Assembly (NCBI RefSeq): GCF_000002425.4
Contig: NC_037256.1
Coordinates: 10,837,900 to 10,901,899, forward strand
DNA length: 64,000 nucleotides
Source of the DNA: Physcomitrium patens
Lineage: Eukaryota > Streptophyta > Bryopsida > Funariales > Funariaceae
Reading direction: 5' to 3'
Shown: positions 35,858 through 47,413 of the stretch, piece by piece
Layout of the letters: every line of letters starts with the position of its first letter
Position numbering within the stretch: position 1 is the first letter of the stretch
Position numbers and translations under genes: made by a program
Notes under the pieces: generated by a model
Databases searched by the model: none
Told to the model about the DNA's origin: nothing
What the model saw: the letters and a program-made list of their open reading frames with translations, nothing else

Positions 35858-36901
35858 TCAGAATATATCCCCTACGTCTTTGTCCAGTTCGTCTTCGTCA
35901 CCTTCATTATCCATATCACTTTCATCTTCTTGCTGCGAAATCTCTGTACCTTCAGTAAGGTCTTCCATATTCATCTCTGCGTGTCTTCGTTTAAATATTT
36001 TTACTCTCTTTCCTGCAATTGGTATTTTCAATTTTGTACCATCTAACTCCCGTAATGAGTAAGTCGCATTATCATGAACAGTTGTTACAACATATGGTCC
36101 AAACCAACGTTTTGAAAATTTCCGCAAAGTACTATGTTGATTATCCAGACTATTGTCATAAACAAATACCCAGTCACCTTCCTCGATTGCTTTTGGTCTC
36201 AATCGATGTTGCTTATGGAATCGCGCCTTGTTTTGTAACCTTGCTCTTTTTAACCTTTCCAATGCTATCTGGACATCTTCCGTTCTTTGCTCCAATTGTC
36301 GAATCCTAATAGCCAGAAGTTCTTCTATTGTCAATCCATCTTCCCATGGTAGCATACTCCAAGTAAGTACCTTTTCTTCAATCGGCATAATTGGTTTTTG
36401 ACCTGTCATAAGTTCTACTGGCATATATCCTGTCACCGAACTATGTGTTGTTCGATCAGCCCATAATGCAAATGACAAAAGTCGTGGCCACTCTTTAACC
36501 TTCCCATTACAAGCTTTAACCAATGCTTTCACAATCGGCGGGTGACCGCGTTCGCTTTTCGCATTCCCTTCCGGATTATAAGCAGTAGTCAGTGATAGTT
36601 TAACTCCACATTTTTCAAAGAACTTATGAGCTTCTTGTGCATTTAATTCTCCACGATCTGCAGTGATTTTTCCTACGCACCCGTAACGGCAAATAACATC
36701 TTCAAGCAAAAACCTACAAATCCCCTCTGTAGATTTTGTCCTCAATGCTCTTTCTTCTACTTGATTTGATAAATCTTCACGAGCTAAAACCAAATATCTC
36801 ATCTGCCATAACCCAACCGGCATAATAACCAAATCAACAACCCATTTAAAATGAATAGCCAGAGGATACGTAGGATGAAGACCATCTCGATGTAAATCCA
36901 T
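35858..36901 (-). pseudogene. Element B integrase core and C-terminal region, in a shifted frame
   Basis: 347 codons. It opens in LHPTYPLAIHFKWVVDLVIMP, where the first core Asp lies. KITADRGELNAQEA holds the second Asp and AYNPEGNAKSERGH holds the catalytic Glu. ELLAIRIRQLEQR and the GPY-type motif KRWFGPYVVTTV follow, and the end is an acidic tail (EDESDMDNEGDEDELDKD). The HHCC zinc domain expected before the core is absent: the upstream frame ends in IRKKAYGF and this one begins 55 nt inside it, one frame off. That points to an internal deletion at about 36885-36905. No chromodomain is seen. Confidence 0.9.
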
Positions 36902-39900
36902 ATGCTTTTTTTCTTATTTGTTTGAATTTTTCTGTAGACCAATTCCCCTGCTTAGACAAGGTATTCAAATAATGACCAATATCCAATAATTCTCCTTCAT
37001 AAGCTTCTTCAAGAAATAGCTTGTCTTCTCTGTTGAGATTTGATATTGAATAAAATTTCAATCCGACATCATCAATGTCTTCAACCATTTCGTCCTCCCT
37101 CTCGTATCTTGCTCGAGATAGCATGTCTGCTACTAAATTGTCCTTTCCAGTGATATGCTTAAATTCTGGATTTAGTGACTTAATATAAGCAATCCATCTC
37201 AACATTGCAATATCTGGCGTTGAACAGTTAATAATCATTCCAAGCAATGGCAAGCAATCTGTTTCAATTACTACTACTGCCCCAATCAAATAGTCCTTTT
37301 CAGCTTTCATAGCCGAAACGACTCCCCAAAGTTCTCTTTTGACTTGCGAATATGCACGCTGACGAATACTTAAAACTTTAGCCCCAAATCGAACTGCAAA
37401 TCTACTTCCATTCGAATCATCTTGACCCACCGCCCATCCAACGGCAATTGGACTAGCGTCTACAGTAAGAATCACTGGTCTATTGCACTTATAATCAACC
37501 TTCTTCAATATTGGAGGTGACATCAATAATTTCTTCAATCTTTGCATTGCCTGAATATGCCTTTCTTCCCATTCAAATCGGTAACCCTTGCGTAACAGTT
37601 CATATAATGGATCCGCTATGTGAGCAAAATGAGGGATCCAGATTCGATAAAATACACATGCACCCAAAAACTTGCGAACCTCTGTTAAAGAACCACAATC
37701 CTCTTTCATCCTTCCAATTGCATCAACTTTAGTCGGATCTGGTTTTCTTCCGTAAGATCCACATAAATGTCCAACAATTACAACCTCTCGCACTCCAAAT
37801 ACGGACTTCATACCCGATAATGTAAGATGAACTTCTCCAAGCCGAGTTAAAATCTTTTCACAATCTTGTATATGATCAACAACATATCTGCGACACCCCT
37901 TCGTATCTAAAGTTTCATCCTTGTCTCCTTCTTTGCACCCTTTTATTGGAACATCATCCAGAAAAGGCATAGTCTTTTCCGGAATAAAATCTCTCAATAC
38001 CTTATTCATCCCATTCATCATATGCGCAACTGAGTTGGTCGTGCCTTGAGGAAGAGTGCACATTCTAACCAATCCAAGCGGTGTCCTCATCGTTGTCATA
38101 TCTCTACTTCCTTCGGCAAGTTGAAATTGATCATAACCTGAATACAAATCACCCATTGAATAGATCGCCCTTCCAGCAAACGCCTCAGCAAATTCATCCA
38201 CAATAGGTCCAATTCCTACATTCCTGACAGTTACAGAATTCATCGGCTGCATATCTTGAATAAACCGCAGTGACCCATTCTTCTTAGGTACCGTAAACCA
38301 TCGACTAGAATACGGCGCAAATGAAGGTTCTAATATTTTCATCTTTATCTTTTCTTTCAATAGTTCCACCAATTTAGGTAAATGTGCCCTCGGTACTGGA
38401 ATCGGTCTTAGATTCCAAGGTACATGCGGTACAGTGAAGATAACCATAGGTGTTATAATATTTGGATCTACACACCCAATTTCATGAGATTCGAAGGCAA
38501 ACGATCTACCTTGTTTAGCCAACATCTTTTTGAAGCAAGTAATTTCCTCCGGCAATAAAGAACCATCAGAACCAATCTTCAATTCTTCAAAAGTCTCTTC
38601 AGTAAACTGATGTCCAATACTCATTGGATCTCTTAAACTTGCTTCTTTTGATGCTTCTCCCATTTGTTCTTTAGAATCCTCTGGTAATGGTCCGGCAACA
38701 GGCTTTACCTTCTTATCTGCCGTTTTATATCTCGTCTCTACTGTGACTTCTGGTGCTTGAAAAGATTCAAGCATGGTATAAACCTCTCTCGAATGAATCT
38801 CAACAATCTTATCATTATCCCCTAACCCAATAGATGTAATCAATTCCAATGAATCTTCCAGCCCATTTTCTTCATAAACACCCAAAATCCTCTCATCATC
38901 TTGCAATGTACCTATCTTGCGTAACCTGTCCTTCAATATCATATAATCTTTTTCTTTCTTTTCTTTTAAAATCATCAACTTTCTTATACATAATATTTCC
39001 ATTCTCCAATATACCAATAAAACTTGCATCAAAGGCACCTTCATCTCGCGAGAGTACCTCCTCTTTTGTACCTCCATAATCTCGCTTTACAGTGGTACCT
39101 CCCCAAAATCCTTAAATCCTTCAACAATCTTTGGCAATGGTTTCTCCCTCAACCTATCTCGATTCCGTTCATGGTTAGGAGGTACTGTTAGAAATTGTAC
39201 AGCTTTCCTCCCATCTTCGCTCCGTACCCTTGCATAAGCAGAACCATCGTCAAGTACCTTTGTTTCCATCCGTGTTGCCGTGATATAAGGTTGTCCTAAA
39301 ATCAACGGATAAGACGTTGTATCTTGAACGAAGAAATGTTGCTCCGTCGCAACATCCCCAATCCGAATTTTGACATCTGGACAAGTTCCATATAATTCGC
39401 CTCGTGTGTTATTAGCTGCTTGTATTGCCCATCCATTTTCCATATCAATTGGCCATTTTTGCTTCTTATAAAGATCTTTAGACATGAGATTTATTTCAGA
39501 ACCATGGTCCACCAAGGCAACTATTGGTTCTTCTATATCTCCTACTTTCACCAATACCTCAGTAGTTGCCCTTGCCCAATGCTTTCGAGTATAATGGCTC
39601 AAAGTTTCCATTTCCTTGTCACTAGAATCTTCGAAACGTACTCGCTGATTATACCCATTCTTTTCATTTGTTGGTTGCTTGTAACCAATATCAACCTCTT
39701 CTTCATCTCTACATATTCTTGCATCAATAGCATGACTCATTCCAGTTTCGCTCATTAATTGCCTCTTTCACTTAATGCTGTCAATGATAACATCATGAAA
39801 CTCCTTCTTTGCAATTCCCAAGACTTCTTTCAATGTGAATTCCACCTTAGCGTTTAATATACGTTCTTCCAACACCCCTTTCAAATTTGTTGCCGCTTCA

Positions 39901-41459
39901 ATGTTAGAAAGTAGCTTATAAGCAATTGATTTGCCCTTATCTTTTGTCTCCGTTGTTTTTTCTCCCAATGATGCTGAGGTATCCTTTACAGGCAATTCTT
40001 GTGAAGCTGCCTCCCGAGCCTTGTCTCCTCGAGTTTGCCTCTTAAAAGAATTTCCTTCTCTAGTATCATCAAAATTTCCTTGTCTTTTTTCTTCCATCAA
40101 AGCTTCATGTTGGCTCTTAGCAATATATGCATGAACTGAAAGAGACTCAACGGGATCCTCCCAACCTGTTCTTCCTCGTATTGTAGCTGCAGTTCTCAAT
40201 AACGCTTCTCGAGGTAATTTCCCCTCTTGCATTGTAGAAATGGCAGAAGCCCAAAACTCACTAGTTTCCGTACTTCCACCAATTTCATCATCTACTCTAG
40301 CACCATAACTTGCACTTTCTCGTGCTACTGTTTCATGCCCTTTTAAGTAATCTTGAACCAATGCTCTCATTCCTCCCTTGCCAAAATTGGTTTGAAGAAG
40401 ATCCTCCCTATCTTTCAATGCTATCTTCCCATCTTTTCAGCAAATAATTCCCTGCCGTATCATATTATTAAATTCATTGCAATCTTTTCTAGTGTGTGAA
40501 GCATCATCACACCAAATGCATCTTTGTATATATCCTTGTTTTGAAACATTCTTCGAATTGTTTATAGAAGTATTCTCTTCAAGTCTTGCCAATTTGATTT
40601 GAAGATCTCGCATTCCTCGTATAATTTCTTCCATACCCATATCTGTTTTCTTTGACAAGGATGTCGAAGGTTGAACTGTAGGCATTGTCGGTGGTGTTGT
40701 ACGTACTGGAGCTTTGGGTGCTTGTACTGTTTTCGGAATATTGCTCCTATCCTTCCTCCTTTCTTTCTTTGTAAGCAACCCCACCGCATCTTCAACGTTC
40801 TTCCACTTCGTTGTCAATCCTTCATCTTCTTCTTTGTCTTGAAGAAGGGATTCTAATTTCTCTTGCAATTCTCCATCAGCAGCTTGAAGAAATAGATCAA
40901 CTTTGTTCGGCTCCAATGTCAATTTTTCTACCTTCGATAATTGAGAGTACTGCCTCTCAAATTCCCTTAGTAGCTCTGTTGCTTACAAATTCTTATTGGG
41001 CCGTTCAATCCATCCCAGAAACAGCTTCTTAGTAACGCGATCAGCATCTTCCAAGAAATATTCGTCTTTCAATGCATGTGAAAAATCCTCCCATGAATTC
41101 CCACAACGATCCGTAATCGATGTAATGTGGTCCCTTATCTCCGGTATCGTGGCAAGTCCAAATAGTGCAACCATTTTCTTCTCAGAAACCCGATTTAATT
41201 CCATTTCATGAACATAACATCTTAAATACCTTGAAATATTCCTCCCATCAAATTGATCAATTTTATTGACCACTGCTTGCAATGCTTTGGTTGCCAAAGC
41301 TTCCTTTCGATCATTGCTTTGTTGTTGCTGCATTGACAATGAGAAGGCTTGAAACAAACTAGCAATAGACGGATCCATGTGCATACCTTGTCCTTTAGAA
41401 GACTCTCCACCAGAAACTTCTCCCAAAAATCCTTCAAAATTTTTATTTTTGTTTTCCAT
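36846..41459 (-). pseudogene. Element B gag-protease-RT-RNase H, one long frame with four stops
   Basis: The frame starts at ATG 41459 (MENKNKNFEGF) and stays in one phase to 36846. It is broken only by TAA 40983-40985, TGA 40437-40439, TGA 39768-39770 and TAA 39087-39089. Order: gag core (YLRCYVHEMELNRVS), CCHC knuckle CIWCDDASHTRKDC (near 40480), protease with VALVDHGSEINLMS (about 39540), RT with SRWFTVPKKNGSLRFIQDMQ, GDLYSGYDQFQL and an FLDDVPIKG active site (about 37960), then RNase H with ILTVDASPIAVGWAVG and ETDCLPLLG. The RT type (LRPIPVPR, FLDD-x-PIKG) is that of a Ty3 group described mainly in basidiomycete fungi. Gag and pol share one frame, unlike element A. Confidence 0.92.
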
Positions 41460-41505
41460 AAAAATAAAGATAAAATCAACCAAAATCCAATACCTTCTAC
41501 CTCAA

Positions 41506-41526
41506 GCTTTCACGTCGGGTTCACCA
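41506..41526 (-). other. Candidate primer-binding site of element B
   Basis: Four bases after the 5' LTR edge (41531) the minus strand reads TGGTGAACCCGACGTGAAAG. It starts with TGG, as expected for the complement of a tRNA 3' end, but it is not the common initiator-Met sequence TGGTATCAGAGC. The primer tRNA is unassigned. Confidence 0.6.
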
Positions 41527-41530
41527 CTTA

Positions 41531-42701
41531 TGTCGTATTACGTGCTTTCCTGCTCGAGAACGCGCCGGGCGTCTGGCTGTAGAAGGTAGTATGGAGATTC
41601 GCCATTAGTCAAGCAGTCTATCAGTTTTTGACTGCTGGAGTATAAACGACTGCAACAATGTACCGTAAATCTATACAGGTGCTCTTCGACTGCTTGTTGA
41701 AGTCCTTTTTGCCCCAGCCGGTAGGTCTCTAGACGTTACAGAGAACCCCGTACAACCCAAACTGTTAACCTTCAATACTGCTTTGTACTTACGATCTTGT
41801 ATCCACTGACTGTCTTGTTAGATTAACCCAATAAATTTCATTCACTCCGCATACTCAATCCTATAGACACCCTTTTAATCCTTCAATCACAGACATAACT
41901 CGATTTCACAAAACAGTCAAGAGTATTCAAACCCACTTCATTTAAAAATCCCGATTCACCATTACAACACTGACTTCAGCAGCGATTGCCTCAGTCTTCC
42001 CCAAAACTCTACGAAGAAGAAAAATCCAAATCCTATGTCTTTCCTTCTCCGACCCAAAGCATGAAGCTCCTCTCTCTAATTCCCTTGATCTTCCAAAAAC
42101 CTCCAATGAAAAACCGAACTAGTAACCTTGCAAAAGCTTGAAAAAACTCGCTCCCCCCGATTCCCCTCAAAAAAAAACCACCCCCAAAACTATATCCCAC
42201 CTAACTTATCCTCTGAATTTCTTCAATCTTCCGTCTTAGATCTGGAATTGGCTCCCACCTCTAGCTTGGATCCGAAATTGGCTCTCGCCGTCAACTTTCT
42301 CCTACATTTTTGCCTTTAAGAAATCCATTTACCGAAAACAACGTTCCCTGAGACGGCACAGAGAACAGGACAGCCTGAAACAGAATCGAACCCCGTAATC
42401 GGGACCACATTGAGTCGCCCGACCAATTCAGGTCCTATATTGGGAAAGATGCCCGTAGTAACCTGGATGTTCCCGTAATTGGGTCAAATTGGTCCTCGCG
42501 TCAGATTGGCTAAGACCCGTAGTAAGACCTGGATTTCCCGTAACTGGGTCAAATTGGTCCTCGCGTCAGATTGGTTAAGACCCGTAGTAAGACCTGGATT
42601 TCCCGTAACTAGACTGCCTTGGGTTGCCCCAGCAATACAGGTCTCCATATTGGGTACGAGGACCCGGATTGGATTATCGAAATTGGATCCAATTGGGTAC
42701 T
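41531..42701 (-). repeat. Element B 5' LTR (right), truncated by the N gap
   Basis: 1171 bp of about 1396 are visible. It matches 34400-35570 with about 1% difference, mostly C/T and G/A changes, and has the same 65-bp duplication. Confidence 0.95.
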
Positions 42702-43134
42702 NNNNNNNNNNNNNNNNNNNNNNNNNNNNNNNNNNNNNNNNNNNNNNNNNNNNNNNNNNNNNNNNNNNNNNNNNNNNNNNNNNNNNNNNNNNNNNNNNNN
42801 NNNNNNNNNNNNNNNNNNNNNNNNNNNNNNNNNNNNNNNNNNNNNNNNNNNNNNNNNNNNNNNNNNNNNNNNNNNNNNNNNNNNNNNNNNNNNNNNNNNN
42901 NNNNNNNNNNNNNNNNNNNNNNNNNNNNNNNNNNNNNNNNNNNNNNNNNNNNNNNNNNNNNNNNNNNNNNNNNNNNNNNNNNNNNNNNNNNNNNNNNNNN
43001 NNNNNNNNNNNNNNNNNNNNNNNNNNNNNNNNNNNNNNNNNNNNNNNNNNNNNNNNNNNNNNNNNNNNNNNNNNNNNNNNNNNNNNNNNNNNNNNNNNNN
43101 NNNNNNNNNNNNNNNNNNNNNNNNNNNNNNNNNN
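42702..43134. other. Assembly gap (433 N)
   Basis: All bases are N. The gap should contain the last about 225 bp of B's right LTR, the second AACGT target copy and the start of A's gag. Translations across it are meaningless. Confidence 1.
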
Positions 43135-43238
43135 CAACAGAAGAAGTATCAGTTTAGAGGAGGGTATCCGAAACCTCTAAAAAATGCTAGTATACCTTCA
43201 AGTAGAGGGATAATCCACACTCTACTAAGAAAGAACTA

Positions 43239-43254
43239 GCTCTGATATCTAAAG
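43239..43254 (-). other. Primer-binding-site-like sequence of element A
   Basis: The minus strand reads TTAGATATCAGAGC, one to two bases away from the initiator-Met type TGGTATCAGAGC. It lies about 22 bp from the LTR edge at 43276, farther than usual. Confidence 0.45.
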
Positions 43255-43275
43255 TTAGTGTCAGTCTCGACAAAC

Positions 43276-43695
43276 TATCATGGACATAAAATACAGACTT
43301 GAAATCTAACAAGAAGTTCAAGAAGAAGTGGCAGAACTAGATTAAACAGATGAGTACAAGAACAACACCAGAAAGGTGAGCTAGAACTCCAAGAGATGTG
43401 TTGTCGAGACTGAAGAACTCTTCAGCCTCGATCCCTATATATACTCCTACTTAGGAAGCTTCTCGAGCTACTTCTATTAACTAGGAAGCTTCTAGAAAGT
43501 TCCAGAGGCTTCCTTTCTAGAAGCTTCTAGAAACTTCTCTTTTAAAAGGTTCCAGAGACTTCCTTTCTAGAAGCTTCTAGAAACTTCTCTCTAAAAGGTT
43601 CCAGAGGCTTCTCTTCTAGAAGGTTCCAGAGGCTTGTTTTCTAGAAGGTTCTAGAAACTTCTCTCTAGAAAGTTCTAAGGAATATGTCCCTAATA
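43276..43695 (-). repeat. Element A 5' LTR (right)
   Basis: 420 bp, the same length as the left LTR. TATA box near 43434-43442. The heat-shock array contains five-block runs at 43515-43537, 43565-43587 and 43639-43661. It is followed by CACTT, the right copy of the target duplication. Confidence 0.95.
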
Positions 43696-44130
43696 CACTT
43701 ACAATGACTTTGGGATTCTTTTGTAAATTGAAAAGTGAAATTTAGAAGGAGACTTCATCGGATTTTTCAGAGCATTAGTTTCAAGCAATTTGAATTTATA
43801 ATGACTTTATAAGAGCTTTGAATAGTAGTTGTTATTTTGGATAACTCATAGTTTTATGAAATAAAATAGGATTTATAATTTTGGCAATTTCATGAGTTTT
43901 GTAGTAGTTCTATAAGTAAAATTTTGTGAAGTTGTGAATATAATTGTGTTAAACATATGTTGTAAATTTGAGCTTAATTAGATGTTTGAATTGGAGATTA
44001 TTGAAGTTCAAGTGGGTTAGGATCTTAGAAATCAAATTGTTAAGCTCAATAAGATTATCTAAAATTTGCAACAATTTATAAGTTAGATTTAATAAATCAA
44101 TTTAAAGAAGTATTCAATTATAATAAATAC
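43696..44130 (+). mobile_element. D1 LTR, right part
   Basis: It continues the sequence that ended at 29032. Joining 29027 to 43696 gives a contiguous match to 49360-49780 of D3 (for example GGATTCTTTTGxA, GAGACTTCATCGG, TTATTGAAGTTCAAGTGGG). Similarity fades at about 44130, before the repeat array that the other copies carry. Confidence 0.75.
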
Positions 44131-44299
44131 ATATTTCTTGTATCTATTTGGGACTAGCAAAAGCTTAAAAAAATCCGAACTCAATTAATATCTAAAATCT
44201 ATAATATGTAATGGTTGCAAATAAGTGTTGGTGCATTAAATAAAACATATATTCTATAACATAACTTATTTTAAGAAATTAATTATTGTACTTCTGCCT

Positions 44300-45325
44300 A
44301 TTTATAAATCCATTAATAATAATTTTGCAACAAGCTATAGGTCCTTTTTACTCCAAAGTGCTTAAGATCTTTGTGCACATAGGGTATAAGTTTTTCACAT
44401 TTTGATGGTTTATAACTACTATGTTTCTCATGTTTGGAAATTTTCTTACCTAATGAGTCTATTTCTATTAAAACTATTTAGTTTATTGAAGAATTCTATC
44501 TCTCTCTTGTGTGACCCTCTTAGTTCATAAGTACTCTAAAATTGGTCTATCTTTATAGATATTGATGCTTTTAGACTCTTCACCTTTTTTTTTGTCTATA
44601 AAAGTCCATTCATATAAGTCCGCATTCATTGCCAATAAATTCAACTATTAAGAAGCATGCCATCATGGTACATCTTCTTCTTCTTTGCTAACATGACACC
44701 ATGTCCTTGTAAAGTCTCATTTTTGACATAGATTCCTACTTAATCTGTTTAAATCTATATTCACTAATCCAATTTTATGTACTACTATAAAGTTATATTT
44801 TTTTAGCATTAAAGCCCATTTTGCAAGTTTTTTTAATAAGTTATCAAATTCTATAACTTATTTCAATGATTGATAATTTATTTTTAATAAAAATTTATTA
44901 TTATATAAGTATCATAAAAAATAAGTCATTGCCTATAATTTTGCTAGTAAATACTGCTATAGGTTTTTTCTTCTTATTACCTATCTATGTGAGGACTAAT
45001 ACCTAATGAACTCTAATTCATGTATAATTAATAAGCTCTATTTGGAATGAATTTCCACAAAATAGATGTAGAAAAAAATCAAGTTTTAAGTTCTTAGAAT
45101 ATAGTTTCTTACTTATCTCTTGATTATTCTTTGTAAGCATTGTTAGGGCTTTGAAAATGTGGGTAAAAGAAGCCACAAATTTTTGATAATAGATTTTCAA
45201 GTCTAGAAAAGCTTGTAATTTACTTACATTTGTTGGTATTTGAATACTATTCAAAGCTTATACCTTACTCTTGATAATTCTAAATATATAAAGTAGATTA
45301 TATAGTCCAAATACTCCATTTATAA

Positions 45326-45368
<43 letters not shown>

Positions 45369-45860
45369 AATATAGTTTAAGCCCATGTTGCTTGAATTCT
45401 TCTAATATTATACTTATATGTCTTTGATGCTTTCTTTTGTTTGTACTAAAATTGATAATATTATTAATGTAATAAAAAAAAATGATATGTTTGCTAGTAT
45501 CTTTTCTAAAATTCATTAAAACTTTGCAAGAGCATTCTTCAATCCAAGTGATAATGCTTTTCATTGATAGAGTTTGATTTTACTAAACTCATCAATTCTC
45601 CAAATTGTAATTTTTTGCTTATCTTTTTCTATGATTGGTACCTCAATCTCAGATCTAAAATACTAAATACTATAGCATGTCCAATTGCATCAAAGATCTC
45701 TTTTAATATAGCCATGGAATATTTATTTGACTACATATGTTTTTTTTATAGATCTATAATTGCCACACATTTGTTTTTTGTTTAGTAGCTATAAATGTCT
45801 CTTTTAAAAGACATCAATATAATAGTGGCATACTTTCTATTAGACAATTCTACTAGTTTA
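44300..45860 (-). pseudogene. R2: relic of Ty3/gypsy pol (RT, RNase H, part of integrase)
   Basis: Readable pieces on the minus strand: an RT motif near 45500, where the active-site region reads FYYINN followed by INFSTNKRKHQRHIS and EEFKQHGLKLY; an RT-RNase H connection IPTNVSKLQAFLDLKIYYQKF near 45200; and a LAKWALMLKKYNFIVVHKIG-like RNase H end near 44800. The catalytic pair is Asn-Asn instead of Asp-Asp, as expected from G-to-A change. The ends are uncertain and no frame is intact. Confidence 0.65.
45329..45365. repeat. (TA)n microsatellite
   Basis: A continuous TA run of about 36 bp. Confidence 0.9.
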
Positions 45861-47249
45861 ACATTCAATAATTCCATTATTTGGTTCTTGATTGGTTCTC
45901 TTTACCTTACTATACTTATATAATTTGCAAAATTATAAAGAATATAAAAAAAAATCTTAAAAAAATCCTAAAGAAATTATAAAGAAGTTATAAAAAAAAA
46001 CTTAGTAAATTCTAAAAAAATCTAATAAAAAATTAAGTAAATTCTAATAAAATCTTAATAAAATCCTAAAAATTTCCTTATAAAATTCTAAATAAATTAT
46101 AATAAAATATTAAAAAATTCAATTAAAATCTAATTAAATCATAATAATTTTTAAAAAATTAAATTAATTTTAAAATCTCAATTATTATCAATTAAATTAT
46201 TAATATTACTTTAAAATTTTCAATCCATTAATTAAAAATGAGCACAAAATTTTTGAAGAAAAGTAAACTTAGAAATCAAGATAAAAATTTCTTAATCCAC
46301 TTAAATTTTGATTTTCCTCTTTTTTCAACCTTGATTTCAATCTATAAGCAATAATAGCTCTTTATTGTACTGTTTACTTACTTTCAAAAATTTAATTTTT
46401 TTTGCAAACCAAGTTCATTGTTGGCTCATATTTTTTTTTATTCAAAAAAAAATGTTTAAGATCATATATATTCTTATTAACCTTAATATCTAAATTTTAA
46501 GATCTTAATTAAATTTGATTTCAATTGCATTTAATTAAATTATTTAAAAAATTTTAAGATTTTAAAATAAATTAAATAATTAGATTTATAATTCTAAATT
46601 TTTTTATCAATTGATTTGCTACAACATTTATAAATTTTTTTAGTATATAAATAAATTTTTATTTCACAATATTTCAAATCATCTAAAAAAATCTCATATT
46701 TATAAAGCTCTTACTAAATTATTATCTATTCAAATCACTCAAAACTAATATCTAAATAATCATAGATTTTTTATTTTTTTTTATTTTTTAATTTTTTTTC
46801 TTTATTCTTGATATATGGTCAACAAAAGAATCCCATAATTTATATCTTTGAAACTAATTTAAATCTTAGTTTACAAGTGGTCTTTTTTAGGTATAAATAT
46901 TTAATTATTTTTAGGTAATTATTACTAAAAGCTATTCTTTAAATTTACCTAAAGATTTTTATAGTATTATTTTTGCTAATCCAATTTATTTTATCTTATT
47001 TAAGGTTCTATAAAATAAGTAGAAGTCTTTTTTATAAAAACCTGTATTAATATTATATGTTTTTACTTATACATTTTAAAAATAATTTGCTACTATATTC
47101 TTCAATTAAGATCTATTATAATAGTTTTAATATTTTTTAATCTTTCACTCTAAATTTATATTATAACACAATATTATTTTGGAAACAATATTGCTTCAAA
47201 GATTAACTTTATTCTTATACTACTATTATCCTTTCAGTGCATATCTTTG

Positions 47250-47285
<36 letters not shown>

Positions 47286-47413
47286 TTGTCTAACTTATTT
47301 GACTTGTTAAGCCATCTCTTTTTTTATCCACTCACATTTTTTTAACCATAGTGAGTAGATCCCTCGGCTAATATAAATGATAAAAACAAGATAAGATTAA
47401 TAACATCTAGTAT
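45861..47413. other. AT-rich repeat debris
   Basis: No genes were found. 45940-46200 reads like the reverse complement of the TTTAGGATT-type arrays of the D LTRs, strongly decayed. A 31-T run is at 47252-47282. Confidence 0.5.
47252..47282 (+). repeat. Poly-T tract
   Basis: About 31 T in a row. Confidence 0.9.

Larger units (their letters stand above)
34400..42926 (-). mobile_element. Element B: Ty3/gypsy LTR retrotransposon with basidiomycete-like pol, inserted in gag of element A
   Basis: LTR left 34400-35795. LTR right starts at 41531 and runs into the N gap at 42701; by comparison with the left LTR (1396 bp) it should end near 42926, inside the gap. Both begin TGTCGTATTACGTG, and the left one ends CAACACGACA. 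The polypurine tract is at 35796-35808. Coding sequence is on the minus strand. The two LTRs differ at about 13 sites over about 1170 bp, so the insertion is young, consistent with B sitting inside the older A. The left flank AACGT (34395-34399) should be the target duplication; its partner is in the N gap. Confidence 0.95.
29033..43695 (-). mobile_element. Element A: Ty3/gypsy chromovirus, nearly complete, interrupted by element B
   Basis: Two 420-bp LTRs (29033-29452, 43276-43695) flank a gag-pol region on the minus strand. The 5-bp duplication CACTT borders it (29028-29032 and 43696-43700). A polypurine tract lies next to the left (3') LTR. The gag zinc knuckle, protease, RT, RNase H, integrase and C-terminal chromodomain are all readable, which places it among chromoviruses; such Tcn1-like families are known from mosses and fungi. 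The LTRs differ by about 4-5% by eye. Element B sits inside gag, and a gap of N (42702-43134) hides the gag start. Three nonsense codons break pol, so the copy is dead. Confidence 0.95.

Noticed and set aside
42479-43239. Several long open frames on both strands
   Set aside because: They run through the 433-base N gap and are artefacts of unknown bases.
27340-45860. R1 and R2 as two halves of one pol split by the nested insertions
   Set aside because: Both contain RNase H end regions, so they overlap in content and must be separate relics.
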